Origin: Phycisphaerales bacterium
Lineage (GTDB): Bacteria > Planctomycetota > Phycisphaerae > Phycisphaerales > SM1A02
Direction: 5' to 3'
DNA length: 64,000 nucleotides
Assembly (NCBI GenBank): GCA_029260575.1
Contig: JAJDDB010000004.1
Location: forward strand, 1 to 64,000
The first letter of the stretch is position 1. Every line of letters starts with the position of its first letter. The notes under the pieces are model-generated. The model saw only the letters and a list, made by a program, of their open reading frames with translations, ran no database searches and had not been told where the DNA came from. Of the stretch, positions 45,462 through 54,549 are shown one piece after another. The translations under genes and the position numbers were made by a program.

Positions 45462-46508
45462 ATGTTCTTGAAGCGATTCAATCCTGTATTCGCAGCACTC
45501 GTGATCTTGAGTTGTAGCGTGTCTGCACACGCACAGCGCGAGTCTCTGGAGTTGGGCGATCAGGCTCCCGGTCTGGATGTTGAAGTGTGGCTCGGTCCGG
45601 AAGTGTCAATTCAGAACGGCTTCACGTACGTGGTCCTGTTCTTTTCAACACAGGACAGCCGGATCGAACAGACCTTTAACATGCTCAGCAAACTTTACGA
45701 AGCCAACAAGTCCGAAGGTCTAAATGTCTTTGCAGTGGCTGACGAGGAAGAAGATGTCGTCAGGAATTATGTGCAGCGTTTGGGAGACTTTGCGAATTTC
45801 CCCGTAGCTGTTGACAGGCGTGGTTCTTCGAGTCGCAACTGGATCGGCGCATCGGAGTTGGAGAAAACGCCTGCAGTATTTCTCGTGGATAAGCGCGGAA
45901 TACTCCAATACATCGGCGATCCGCTGGCGCAGGATTTCGGCGACATCCTGGAACTGGTCGTTACCAAGCGATACGACGCAAAGTTGTACAAACAGGCCGA
46001 TCCCGCAATCAAGGCAATGAAGACGGCACGAAGAATGCGTAATTGGCGCATGTGCCTGAAATACCTCGACGATCTCATTGACACGGACAACTATGCGTTT
46101 GCCCCAAAGGTGCTGGATAAGTTCGAGGTTCTGCTGGTTGACATGGGAGAGAAGGAGCGGGCTTACGAATACGCGCGCGAGGTCATGGTGAAGTATGCAA
46201 CTGACTTCGAGTTGCTGTACTGGCTTGCAGAAAAGATCGTAGAGGATTCGAAGATTCCAGATGACAAGCGTGACCTTGACGTTGCATTAGAGTTGGTGCA
46301 GATCGCTGCGCCGCAAATAGATGCAAACGATCCGGATCGATATTCAACGATAGCGAAGGTGCATTTTCATCGTGGCGAGTTTCGCGAGGCCGTGCAGATG
46401 CAGCGCAAGGCATATCTCACTTCGCCGCCGCTGCGCAAGGAGAATTTCGAAAAGGTGCTACGGACGTACATGGAACAAGCTCGACGATCGTCGAAATCGA
46501 GCCGCTGA
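45462..46508 (+). CDS. Exported thioredoxin-fold protein lacking the CxxC, with C-terminal helical repeats
   Basis: A 348-aa protein. MFLKRFNPVFAALVILSCSVSAHA is a signal peptide. A redoxin/TlpA-like fold follows (about residues 30-185): LELGDQAPGLDVEVW, YVVLFFSTQDSRIEQTFNML, and KTPAVFLVDKRGILQYIGD with the conserved cis-Pro. At the position of the WCxxC active site the sequence reads STQDSR, so no thiol chemistry is possible there. Residues of about 200-340 form TPR-like helical pairs. AAAGGGG lies 7 nt before ATG 45462. Probably a scaffold or binding protein. Confidence 0.78.
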   Translation: MFLKRFNPVFAALVILSCSVSAHAQRESLELGDQAPGLDVEVWLGPEVSIQNGFTYVVLFFSTQDSRIEQTFNMLSKLYEANKSEGLNVFAVADEEEDVVRNYVQRLGDFANFPVAVDRRGSSSRNWIGASELEKTPAVFLVDKRGILQYIGDPLAQDFGDILELVVTKRYDAKLYKQADPAIKAMKTARRMRNWRMCLKYLDDLIDTDNYAFAPKVLDKFEVLLVDMGEKERAYEYAREVMVKYATDFELLYWLAEKIVEDSKIPDDKRDLDVALELVQIAAPQIDANDPDRYSTIAKVHFHRGEFREAVQMQRKAYLTSPPLRKENFEKVLRTYMEQARRSSKSSR

Positions 46509-46547
46509 GCCACGTTGTGCGCACGATCGCATGATTCAACGTACGAT

Positions 46548-46572
46548 CCGCCGCTGCAAAGCGGCGGTTTTT
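46548..46572 (+). terminator. Rho-independent terminator
   Basis: A perfect 8-bp stem CCGCCGCT/AGCGGCGG with a GCAA tetraloop and five T. It lies 39 nt after the redoxin-like gene and separates it from rpe. Confidence 0.85.
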
Positions 46573-46612
46573 CATAGTTGAGCAGCAGTGCCAACCAACA
46601 TTGGATCAGTTC

Positions 46613-47317
46613 ATGAACAGATCTCCGACAAACATTCTTGCAGGTGAATTGGAGGCACCCTTGGTTGCGCCGTCGATTCTGTCTGCGGACTTCGCGCGAT
46701 TGGGTGCCGAGTCTCAGGCTGTGCTTGATGCCGGAGCTGATCTGCTGCATCTGGATGTCATGGACGGACACTTCGTGCCAAATCTGACAATGGGACCTGC
46801 AGTGTGCAGCAGTCTTCGGAACCACCTGCCTGAAGTCTTTCTGGATGTACACCTGATGGTGACAGATCCCGGGCAGATGATCGAGCCGTTCGCAAACGCA
46901 GGCGCGGATAATCTGACCTTTCACATTGAAGCTGATGGCGACCCGCAGGATCTGATCAAACGCATTCGCGATCACGGCATGAGCGCCGGTGTCTCGGTTC
47001 GGCCGGGCACTGATGCGTCAGCGTTGCACAGTATTCTTGGAGATGTTGACCTGGTCTTGTTAATGACTGTTGAGCCGGGTTTTTCCGGCCAGATGTTCAT
47101 GGAAAACATGATGCCCAAGGGACGCGCTATTCGGGAATTGCTGCGCAGCGATCAGCGCCTTGAAGTTGATGGGGGCGTGAATGAGCGTACCTCGCCGCTG
47201 TGCAGGAAAGCAGGTTGCGATGTGCTCGTCGCAGCATCAGCGATTTTCGGTTCATCGGACTACGCGTCCGTCATTGCGGGGCTGCGCGGAACCGGGCGCG
47301 TGGCGACAAGGAGTTAA
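46613..47317 (+). CDS. rpe: Ribulose-phosphate 3-epimerase
   Basis: A 234-aa TIM-barrel epimerase interconverting ribulose 5-phosphate and xylulose 5-phosphate. VAPSILSADFARLG, LHLDVMDGHFVPNLTMGP, VHLMVTDP, LLMTVEPGFSGQMF and EVDGGVNERT are the family motifs, with all metal ligands (His, Asp, His, Asp) in place. The residues after the barrel are few and unremarkable. ATG 46613 is used; a TTG at 46601 is possible. The next gene begins 3 nt after its stop. Confidence 0.94.
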   Translation: MNRSPTNILAGELEAPLVAPSILSADFARLGAESQAVLDAGADLLHLDVMDGHFVPNLTMGPAVCSSLRNHLPEVFLDVHLMVTDPGQMIEPFANAGADNLTFHIEADGDPQDLIKRIRDHGMSAGVSVRPGTDASALHSILGDVDLVLLMTVEPGFSGQMFMENMMPKGRAIRELLRSDQRLEVDGGVNERTSPLCRKAGCDVLVAASAIFGSSDYASVIAGLRGTGRVATRS

Positions 47318-47320
47318 TGC

Positions 47321-47992
47321 ATGGCGACGAAACCCGCAGGGCACTATCTCACGTTGATTGCCAGCGGTGAAACCACGTGGAGCCGCGAAGGGCGGTTGCT
47401 GGGTTCTGCGGACCTTCCGCTGAGCAATGAAGGTCTGTCACAAGCGACGCGTGATGCAGAGGCGTTGGCGGGCGAACTCGGGCTTCAGGAGAAGTCGCCT
47501 TCACCGCCGTTCTCGGTGATTCACCATCCGCCTGATGAAGCCGCCACTGCAACAGCGCAAACAATTGCAGCCAGGTTGAACAGCAAGACAAAGGCAGTTG
47601 ATGATCTGCGCGAGCCGCATCTTGGACTACTTGAGGGATTGACCGAGCAGACATTTGCGGAGCGGTATCCAAAGCGCAAGAAGCAATTCAATGATGATCC
47701 GTTGTCGATGTCGCCGCCGGAGGGTGAAAATCTGCTGGACGCGCGCAACCGGTTGTTCGCAGCCGTTGTGCGACTCATTCAGAAAAAAGGCAAACGAGGA
47801 AAGTCGGGCGAAGTCGCAATTGTTCTGCATCATCTGAATCTCGGATTGTTGCGCTGCTGGTTCAGCGATGTCGATCCGTCGCGCCTGTGGGAATTGATCG
47901 CCGAGCGACCACGAGTGGAGCGCTATTTTATTCCCCCGGATCAGTTGCAGCGTCTTGCGGACATTGCTTCTGAAGAAGGTGCGTCAGCGTAA
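47321..47992 (+). CDS. Histidine-phosphatase fold protein without the RHG motif (pseudoenzyme?)
   Basis: A 223-aa protein with a phosphoglycerate-mutase-like outline: LTLIASGETTW stands where family members read LIRHGETxW, then LLGSADLPLSNEGLSQA (the GxxDxPLtxxG segment), and VAIVLHHLNLGLLR with the second His. Arg and the nucleophilic His of the RHG motif are replaced by Ala14 and Ser15. The protein can therefore not form the phosphohistidine intermediate. It starts 3 nt after rpe, so it is probably translationally coupled to it. Confidence 0.75.
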   Translation: MATKPAGHYLTLIASGETTWSREGRLLGSADLPLSNEGLSQATRDAEALAGELGLQEKSPSPPFSVIHHPPDEAATATAQTIAARLNSKTKAVDDLREPHLGLLEGLTEQTFAERYPKRKKQFNDDPLSMSPPEGENLLDARNRLFAAVVRLIQKKGKRGKSGEVAIVLHHLNLGLLRCWFSDVDPSRLWELIAERPRVERYFIPPDQLQRLADIASEEGASA

Positions 47993-48065
47993 AAGTGTCA
48001 GTTACTGCGGGAGTGGACGAACAGCGCAGTGTCAGCGACAATACACGCAAAGGGAGCCGGCGAGT

Positions 48066-48914
48066 ATGAGCCAGGTACCGGGACGAAGCTGGACAGACGA
48101 GACGATTGCGGGGCGGCCCAAGAAAGCTGTGCCCGAAGGTCTGTGGCTGCGCTGCGATGCGTGTGCGAGCATGTTGTTTCGTCGGTCGGTCGCAAACAAT
48201 CTCTGGGTGTGTCCGGAATGTCAGCATCACTTCCGTGTGAATGCTGCCACACGCATCGAACAGTTGACCGACCCTGAGAGTTTCGATCCGTTCAACGAAG
48301 ATATGTCGCCTGCCGATCCGCTGCATTTTGTCGATGTCAAACCGTACACGCAGCGCATCGAAGCGGCGCAGAAGAAGACCGGGTTCAAAGACGGGGTGCG
48401 CACCGGAACTTGCTTCATCAAAGGACGGAAGGTCATTCTAGCTGTGATGGATTTCACGTTTCTTGGCGGGTCCATGGGGTCGGTGGTCGGCGAAAAGATC
48501 GCCTTCGCAATCGAACAGGCAGGCGAACGTGATCTGCCGCTGGTCATCGTCAATGCGTCCGGCGGGGCGCGGATGATGGAATCCGGGTACTCGCTGATGC
48601 AGATGGCAAAGACCGCCGCAGCGCTAGCCCAATTCGATGAACAGGGAGGATTGTTCATCAGTGTCCTGACAGATCCGACAACCGGCGGCGTGACGGCCAG
48701 CTTCGCAATGCTCGGCGACCTGATCCTGGCTGAGCCGAAGGCTTTGATCGGTTTCGCAGGTCCGCGTGTGATTCAGCAGACGATTCGCCAGGACTTACCC
48801 GAAGGTTTTCAGCGGGCCGAGTTCCTTCAGGACTGCGGATTTATCGACCGTGTCGTGCCGCGCAGTGAACTGCGCAGCGAGATCTCCAGCATCATCGACT
48901 ACACCGGCAAGTGA
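48066..48914 (+). CDS. accD: Acetyl-CoA carboxylase carboxyltransferase subunit beta
   Basis: A 282-aa AccD. The N-terminal zinc ribbon has CDACASMLF...CPECQHHF. Carboxyltransferase motifs follow: GKI-type FIKGRKVILAVMDFTFLGGSMGSVVGEK, VIVNASGGARMMESGYSLMQMAKT, and DPTTGGVTASFAMLGD. It would transfer carboxyl from biotin to acetyl-CoA together with AccA, which is not in this window. ATG 48066 lies after GGGAG about 8 nt upstream. The next gene, lnt, begins 51 nt later. Confidence 0.95.
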   Translation: MSQVPGRSWTDETIAGRPKKAVPEGLWLRCDACASMLFRRSVANNLWVCPECQHHFRVNAATRIEQLTDPESFDPFNEDMSPADPLHFVDVKPYTQRIEAAQKKTGFKDGVRTGTCFIKGRKVILAVMDFTFLGGSMGSVVGEKIAFAIEQAGERDLPLVIVNASGGARMMESGYSLMQMAKTAAALAQFDEQGGLFISVLTDPTTGGVTASFAMLGDLILAEPKALIGFAGPRVIQQTIRQDLPEGFQRAEFLQDCGFIDRVVPRSELRSEISSIIDYTGK

Positions 48915-48965
48915 ATGATGTGGTCCTGCGCCGCGCTTCGTCGGCATTGACGTACAATCGCCGTG

Positions 48966-50636
48966 ATGTTGCAACGAGTGCTGGCCATCACCGGGTTTGC
49001 AGCGATTCACGCTGTGTGTTTCGCGCTCATGTTCCCGCCACATTTTGCGTGGCCGCTGGCGTTTGTGACGGTCGCGCCGCTCGTGGTTACGGCACTCCTC
49101 GCCACGCGTACGTGGCAGGTGCTGCTTGGCGTTGGCGTTGTTGAAATCGCACTGTTCCTATGGCTGCAGCGATGGACAGCGGGCATTTCACAGGCTGGAT
49201 ATGTGCCGCTTGCGGTGTATTGCGCGCTGTGGCCGACGCTATTTGTAATCGTGCTGCGGCGCGCGCTCCGCCATGAATTCGTCGCGCGGCTTCCTTTGGC
49301 AATTACCGCTGCGATTCTCTGGACCGGCTTCGAATTCTTTCGCGGCACAATTCTGCTCAACGGCTATCCGTGGTTTCTGCTGGGACACCCGCTGGTCGAA
49401 TGGCCGGTGCAAGCGCAGTCGGCTGATCTTCTTGGCACATACTTTCTGGGGTCGGTCGCTGCCGCATTCAGCGGATTGCTCGTCGACATCTGGCGATGCA
49501 GACGAAATGAATTCTCAACGCGGAAGTTGATCGGCGAAGCAGTCGTTGTTGCTGCGCTGTTGATTGTCAATCTCGGATACGGCTCGTGGCGCATGAGTCA
49601 GACGGATGCGCTGCGACCGGGTCCGACGCTTCTTGCTGTGCAGACAAATCTGCCACAGGACAATCGCAATGCCTGGACTGCTGAAATGCAGGCTGAAGAT
49701 GTACCGGGCTTTATGGAGTTGACCCGTGCGGCGCTGGCCGAGGCTGAAACGGATATTGATCTGATCGTCTGGCCGGAAACGCTTGTACCCGGCGTCGGGT
49801 TCGAACAGGAAGCGATTGATCTACTCAGCGGGTTTGGCGCGCAGGCGATGCATATGTACCGCTGGCCGATCGAGGTTGATCAATTCGCGAGAGAACTCGG
49901 CATCGCAATGCTGGTTGGCGCGCCTGCATGGGTCGGCCCGCAGACCAAGACTGTCGACGGCATGATCGAATTGCTTCCGCCCGAGCATCGTTACAACAGC
50001 GCATACCTGATTACAGGTGACCTGCCGTATCAGCGATATGACAAGTACTTCCTGACCCCGTTCGGCGAGACAATGCCGTATATCTCAAGCTGGCCGTGGC
50101 TGGAACAGAAGTTATTGTCGCTCGGCGCTTCGGGCATGACGTTTAATCTCAGCGCTGCGGACGAGATCGACTCGCTGGAATTCTCGTTTGACGGCAAGAC
50201 GATCGGACTTGGCACGCCAATCTGCTTCGAGGATTGTGTCTCGCATGTCATACGGCAAATGGTGTATCCGGACGGGTCCAAGCGGGTTGATCTGCTGGTA
50301 AATCTCAGCAACGACGGCTGGTTCTGGTGGGATGATGGAACGCGCCAGCAACGAGTGCAGATTTCCCGACTGCGCTGCATCGAAAACCGTGTTCCGCTGG
50401 TGCGGTCGGTGAATACGGGCAATTCCGTGCACCTTGATTCGATGGGAAAAGTGGCAGCCGTGATCAGCGAAGGCCGATACGGAACGAGCAGAATTGCAGG
50501 TGCACTAGTTGCGCAAACCCAGTTGGATTCAAGACGTACGATCTACGGCCGGATTGGCGACGTGTGGGGATGGATATGCCTTGCCGGGCTCGTCTGCCTT
50601 ACAATCATCGCACTGAAGCGACCGAATGTCCGATGA
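48966..50636 (+). CDS. lnt: Apolipoprotein N-acyltransferase
   Basis: A 556-aa Lnt that adds the third acyl chain to lipoproteins. The N-terminal part has about six membrane segments. A nitrilase-like periplasmic domain follows, with catalytic Glu in IVWPETLVP, Lys in YDKYFLTPFGE and Cys in GTPICFEDC. A last membrane helix (WGWICLAGLVCLTIIAL) closes the protein. The distance between the Glu and Lys is somewhat large because of an insertion near residues 285-330. ATG 48966 is used, with a GTG 3 nt earlier. Lipoproteins in the window (27814, 50684) would be substrates. Confidence 0.92.
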   Translation: MLQRVLAITGFAAIHAVCFALMFPPHFAWPLAFVTVAPLVVTALLATRTWQVLLGVGVVEIALFLWLQRWTAGISQAGYVPLAVYCALWPTLFVIVLRRALRHEFVARLPLAITAAILWTGFEFFRGTILLNGYPWFLLGHPLVEWPVQAQSADLLGTYFLGSVAAAFSGLLVDIWRCRRNEFSTRKLIGEAVVVAALLIVNLGYGSWRMSQTDALRPGPTLLAVQTNLPQDNRNAWTAEMQAEDVPGFMELTRAALAEAETDIDLIVWPETLVPGVGFEQEAIDLLSGFGAQAMHMYRWPIEVDQFARELGIAMLVGAPAWVGPQTKTVDGMIELLPPEHRYNSAYLITGDLPYQRYDKYFLTPFGETMPYISSWPWLEQKLLSLGASGMTFNLSAADEIDSLEFSFDGKTIGLGTPICFEDCVSHVIRQMVYPDGSKRVDLLVNLSNDGWFWWDDGTRQQRVQISRLRCIENRVPLVRSVNTGNSVHLDSMGKVAAVISEGRYGTSRIAGALVAQTQLDSRRTIYGRIGDVWGWICLAGLVCLTIIALKRPNVR

Positions 50637-50683
50637 ATGTCATTCCGGGCCGATCGGATAACAGGACCACCAAGGAGCGGATC

Positions 50684-51943
50684 ATGAACAGTACTGCACA
50701 CGCATGGAGTTTTGTAGCCGTCCTCGGATGTACAGCAGGGTTGGCAGCCTGCACGAGTGCCCAGGACGCAGATTGGAGTTCCACGCAATCGACATATTCC
50801 GACCCGGCTCAAGACGAGACTCAGCCGGCGCAGCCGCAAGACGATTGGGGGATCTTCGGTGATGGGACAGGCACTGCTGCGACGGCTGATGCGGAGATTC
50901 CGCTGGATGCACTTGACCCTGTCGAGCGCGCAACAGCGTTGAGGGCAACTGCAGTCGATCTGTTGCTACAGGCGTCACAATCACAGGACCCGCTTCTGCG
51001 CGCAAATGCTATGGAGTCGCTGCACCATTCTCCGCAGTTTGCTGAACAGGTCGTGCGGCGCGGCATTGTTGATGACAATCGTGGCGTGCGTTTTGTTGCG
51101 GCGATGACAATCGGTCGGCTCAAAATGAAACACCTCGCGCACCTGCTTGAGCCGATGACGAATGATGAGTCAGAATCTGTGCAAGCAGCAGCGCTGTATG
51201 GTCTGAAGCGATGCGGTTTTAACATCGATCTCAATCCGCTTGGCGAATTTCTGTTCAGCAATGAACCGGAGGTCAAGGCCAATGCTGCGTTGGTGCTCGG
51301 CGAACTGGGTGATCGAAGCGCGATACCTATGTTGCGGTCGGCACTGGGCAAGGGCATGGTGCGGTCCTCACCGATCCGGGCCAAACTCGTGGATCTTCAG
51401 ATTGCTGAGGCAATGGTGAAACTCGGCAAGGATACTGAAGTCGAGGGCATCCGCGCGGCCCTGTTCAGCCCGGCGGAGCAGGGGGAATTGACCGCATTGG
51501 CGGCGATGATCCTCGGCCGATTGCATGATGAGGGGGCAAAACCCACTTTGATTGACCTGGCTACCCGCAGTGGCGAGCGGCGTCAGCCAGCTGAAGTGCG
51601 GATGGCTGCAACGTTGGCCGTTGCCCAGATTGAACCCACACAGGCACCGATCCAGGTGCCGATGCTGTTCCTGGATTCTGATCGACCCGGCCTGCGGATG
51701 CAGGCTGCGTTGACATTGGGGTTCATCGGCGGAGCACAGGCGGAAAAGGCTGTACTGCGGCTGATGGATGATGAAGACCCGCTGGTGCAGGTGGCCTCAG
51801 CCGGTGCTGTGCTGCAGATGCAGAGTCGCCAGGGCGGTTTTGCACGCGGTCGCGCCTTTGACGCAACCACAGGTTCTATTGACACGAATCGTTCACCGCG
51901 ATACAAAAGAGAATTGTCGCAGGCGGGCGATAATCGCAGATAG
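50684..51943 (+). CDS. HEAT-repeat lipoprotein
   Basis: A 419-aa protein. The start ATG 50684 follows AAGGAG by 6 nt and gives a lipoprotein signal with the lipobox LAAC (residue 21 area); the preceding frame extension of 15 codons is unlikely. After a Gln/Pro/Asp-rich linker, residues of about 75-380 are HEAT/PBS-lyase-like repeats (VRFVAAMTIGRLK, EVKANAALVLGELGDRSAIPML, GLRMQAALTLGFIGG). It is probably a protein-binding scaffold at the outer membrane or periplasmic face. It lies 47 nt after lnt, so the two may be cotranscribed. Confidence 0.85.
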   Translation: MNSTAHAWSFVAVLGCTAGLAACTSAQDADWSSTQSTYSDPAQDETQPAQPQDDWGIFGDGTGTAATADAEIPLDALDPVERATALRATAVDLLLQASQSQDPLLRANAMESLHHSPQFAEQVVRRGIVDDNRGVRFVAAMTIGRLKMKHLAHLLEPMTNDESESVQAAALYGLKRCGFNIDLNPLGEFLFSNEPEVKANAALVLGELGDRSAIPMLRSALGKGMVRSSPIRAKLVDLQIAEAMVKLGKDTEVEGIRAALFSPAEQGELTALAAMILGRLHDEGAKPTLIDLATRSGERRQPAEVRMAATLAVAQIEPTQAPIQVPMLFLDSDRPGLRMQAALTLGFIGGAQAEKAVLRLMDDEDPLVQVASAGAVLQMQSRQGGFARGRAFDATTGSIDTNRSPRYKRELSQAGDNRR

Positions 51944-52124
51944 AGTACGATGATGCAGGCTTGAGGCACTCACATTCCGCCCGGTTCAGGCCTGTTTTGC
52001 ATCATGGAAATGAGTGGTGTTCGGCACTCCTGAGCACTGTTACGCTGAACTTCAGTCGAGCTGATTGCTCGGTCGATCGTTCCGGGAAAAACGCCCCGGT
52101 ACATAACTCCACGAGGACAACATC

Positions 52125-53009
52125 GTGCACGTTCTGACCAAGATCTTTATCGTTCTTGTAGCGCTCCTGACTGTTCTGCTGGTCCCGTTGGTGGTCGTTT
52201 ACGCCCACAACGAGGACAATTACAAGGCAAAGTATCAAAGCATCGAATCGCAGCTCTCCACTGCACAGAATCAACTGGACAGCGCGCAATCACTGTTCAA
52301 CGCAGAGCGCACCCGCCTGGAAGCCATGCGGCAGGATGCTGAGCGCGATGCTCGGGACTTGCGAGCTGAGCGCGATCGACAGGATGCGGAAGTTCGCCAG
52401 CTCGAAGGCCGGTTGACCACTGCGGAATCGTTGAAGCAGGAAATCTTCGGCAAGCTCGCCACGCTGGCCAGCACACTTGAAGCGGGACAGCAACTCACCG
52501 GCACACTTGTGGGTGAGGTCCGCGATCTTCGTAAGGATGCGATGCAGTCCGAGACCCGACGGGTCGAACTGGATGATGCCCTGCGTGAGAAGATCAGCCA
52601 ACTCGAAGTTGCCATTGCTGCTCGCAGAATGCTCGAAGAAGAGCTGAACCAATTGCGTGATGATCACGCACAGGCAATGGATACTCTGCGAACCTATGTT
52701 GCAACCTATGGAGCGATCCGCGACAACGAATTCAACTTAAGCTCCGTTCCATCTGATCGCGACATGCAGGCAGCTGTCCTCAAGGTCATGCGGAGTGCTG
52801 ATCGGGTGCTTGTCGAAATCGATGCCGGCTCACGCGATGGTGTTCGCGAAGGCTGGACAATGGTTGTCGCGAACGGCGGCACCTTCATCGGCAACCTGCG
52901 GATCATCGAAGTAGACATCAACCGTTCCACCGGAGTGTTGACGCTGGAAGATCCTTCAATGGCAGCAGTCCAGATTGGTCATTCGGCGACTGCTCGCAAG
53001 GGCCGCTGA
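52125..53009 (+). CDS. Membrane-anchored coiled-coil protein with a C-terminal beta domain
   Basis: A 294-aa protein. GTG 52125 precedes a single membrane helix (IFIVLVALLTVLLVPLVVVYAH). A coiled coil of about 150 residues follows (roughly 35-205, rich in Ala/Glu/Arg/Gln heptads). The C-terminal domain (about 215-290) is beta-rich: VLVEIDAGSRDGVREGWTMV, NGGTFIGNLRIIEVD, SGVLTLED-like end. That layout resembles MreC, whose gene is only 1.5 kb away, and suggests a role in the cell-shape complex. It is not MreC itself, since mreC is present downstream. Confidence 0.75.
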   Translation: MHVLTKIFIVLVALLTVLLVPLVVVYAHNEDNYKAKYQSIESQLSTAQNQLDSAQSLFNAERTRLEAMRQDAERDARDLRAERDRQDAEVRQLEGRLTTAESLKQEIFGKLATLASTLEAGQQLTGTLVGEVRDLRKDAMQSETRRVELDDALREKISQLEVAIAARRMLEEELNQLRDDHAQAMDTLRTYVATYGAIRDNEFNLSSVPSDRDMQAAVLKVMRSADRVLVEIDAGSRDGVREGWTMVVANGGTFIGNLRIIEVDINRSTGVLTLEDPSMAAVQIGHSATARKGR

Positions 53010-53096
53010 GCCCGCAGGGGCTGGTCGACGACCCGACAGACAAGATCTTCGATCTTCACACGAACAAACCATCCGTCCCACGGAGTATCAGCGGCT

Positions 53097-53267
53097 ATGA
53101 GTCAGTTCAACGCACCAGTCAAGAAAACAGGCGGCGGAATCAACGTCTACACGGGTTTGCTCGGCGCAGCTTTGATTGTCCTTCTCATTGGTGTGTCGCT
53201 GATGGCGATGCGAAATATGGAGCATTCCGGCGAGAGCAACCCAATCGCATTGATCGCCGGCCGATAG
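53097..53267 (+). CDS. 56-aa single-TM protein upstream of mreB
   Basis: A short open frame of 57 codons, ATG 53097 to TAG 53265-53267. It has a short polar start (MSQFNAPVKKTGGGIN), one membrane helix (GLLGAALIVLLIGVSLMAM), and a soluble tail ending SNPIALIAGR. GGAG lies about 11 nt upstream. It lies between the coiled-coil gene and a hairpin preceding mreB. Its arrangement suggests a small accessory of the divisome/elongasome, but no function is known. Confidence 0.65.
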   Translation: MSQFNAPVKKTGGGINVYTGLLGAALIVLLIGVSLMAMRNMEHSGESNPIALIAGR

Positions 53268-53298
53268 TTCAAATCCACCGCAATTGACAATTGTTGAC

Positions 53299-53335
53299 AG
53301 CCCGACGCAAATGCCCACAGCGTCGGGCTTTGTCT
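53299..53335 (+). terminator. Putative terminator between the small membrane gene and mreB
   Basis: A perfect 10-bp stem AGCCCGACGC/GCGTCGGGCT (53299-53308 with 53320-53329) with an 11-nt loop. The following sequence, TTGTCT, is only moderately T-rich, so efficiency may be partial. Confidence 0.6.
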
Positions 53336-53450
53336 ATAGTGACCTTATCTGACGTTTTTCGACGCCAGCGGTCGATCCAATTCACGGAGCGACGGCCACT
53401 TGTACGCCGTCCCGAGAATTTGGCACAGGCGCAGATCGGAGTGGTTGGCA

Positions 53451-54503
53451 GTGGTACTGGACAAGGTGCTCAGCTTTTTCAGCGTGGACATGGGCATCGA
53501 TTTGGGCACATGCAACACGCTGGTGTGCGTGCGCGGCGAAGGAATCGTGCTCAACGAGCCGTCCGTCGTGGCGGTAAAGCGCGGCACAAACAAAGTGCTC
53601 AACAACGGCAATGCGGTCGGCTGGGCGGCCAAGGAAATGCTCGGCAAGACGCCCGGCTCGATCAGCGCGATCCGCCCGCTCAAGGATGGCGTCATCAGCG
53701 ACTTTGAGATCACCGAAGCCATGCTGAGTTATTTCATCCGCAAAGTGAACGGCCGCAGCCGATTCGTCGGCCCACGCGTCGTCATCGCTGTGCCATCGGG
53801 CATCACAGCAGTTGAGAAACGCGCTGTGCTGGACTCGGCAGAGCGAGCCGGAGCTCGCCGGGTGTATCTCGTTGAAGAACCAATGGCGGCAGGCATCGGC
53901 GCTGGGCTTCCGATCGTCGAGCCGACTGCGTCGATGGTTGTTGACATCGGCGGCGGCACAACAGAAGTCGCCATCACATCACTGGCAGATATCGCGACCT
54001 GTGAATCAATTCGCGTTGCCGGCGATGACATGGATGAAGCGATCATCAGCCACATGAAAAAAGCATACAACCTCACGATCGGAGAGCAGACGGCTGAGCG
54101 CATCAAGATCGAAGCAGGTTCCGCAGCTCCAGTCGAAGAAACGTCCTCGCTGGAGGTGCGCGGCAGAGACATGATTTCTGGTTTGCCGCGCAAGACGGTA
54201 ATCTCCAGCGACGAGATTCGCGAAGCTCTGCAGGAGCCGATTGGTTCGATCGTGGAAGCGGTGACGCGCACGCTGGAACGTGCAGAGCCGGAACTCGCTG
54301 CTGACCTTGTTGATAATGGAATCTGTCTCGTCGGCGGGGGAGCGCTGCTGCGCGGTATTGACGTCGTTTTTTCAAATGCGACCGGGCTCGATGTCCGCAT
54401 TGCTGACGATCCGATGACCTGCGTCGCCCGCGGGACGAGTATTTACCTGGAAAACCTTGAGGACTGGAAAGCCACGCTCGAATCGGAGATGGATGAATTC
54501 TGA
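53451..54503 (+). CDS. mreB: Rod-shape-determining actin homologue MreB
   Basis: A 350-aa MreB. Phosphate 1 and 2 loops: MGIDLGTCNTLV and VVDIGGGTTEVAI; the adenosine motif is LVGGGALLRGID. LVEEPMAAGIGAGLP is the conserved connecting motif. The start is taken as GTG 53451 (VVLDKVLSFFSVDMGIDLGT), 10 nt after GGAG; TTG 53445 is possible. The longer frame from 53400 has no ribosome site. It is followed by mreC and mreD, which form an operon with it. Confidence 0.95.
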   Translation: MVLDKVLSFFSVDMGIDLGTCNTLVCVRGEGIVLNEPSVVAVKRGTNKVLNNGNAVGWAAKEMLGKTPGSISAIRPLKDGVISDFEITEAMLSYFIRKVNGRSRFVGPRVVIAVPSGITAVEKRAVLDSAERAGARRVYLVEEPMAAGIGAGLPIVEPTASMVVDIGGGTTEVAITSLADIATCESIRVAGDDMDEAIISHMKKAYNLTIGEQTAERIKIEAGSAAPVEETSSLEVRGRDMISGLPRKTVISSDEIREALQEPIGSIVEAVTRTLERAEPELAADLVDNGICLVGGGALLRGIDVVFSNATGLDVRIADDPMTCVARGTSIYLENLEDWKATLESEMDEF

Positions 54504-54549
54504 TCGGGTCATGCGCCGCTGCGCCACGGAATGAGGGCTGATCTCAAGC

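Noticed and set aside
53280-53345. TTGACA repeats upstream of mreB as a promoter
   Set aside because: Two TTGACA sites are present, but no -10-like hexamer lies 16-18 nt downstream of either.
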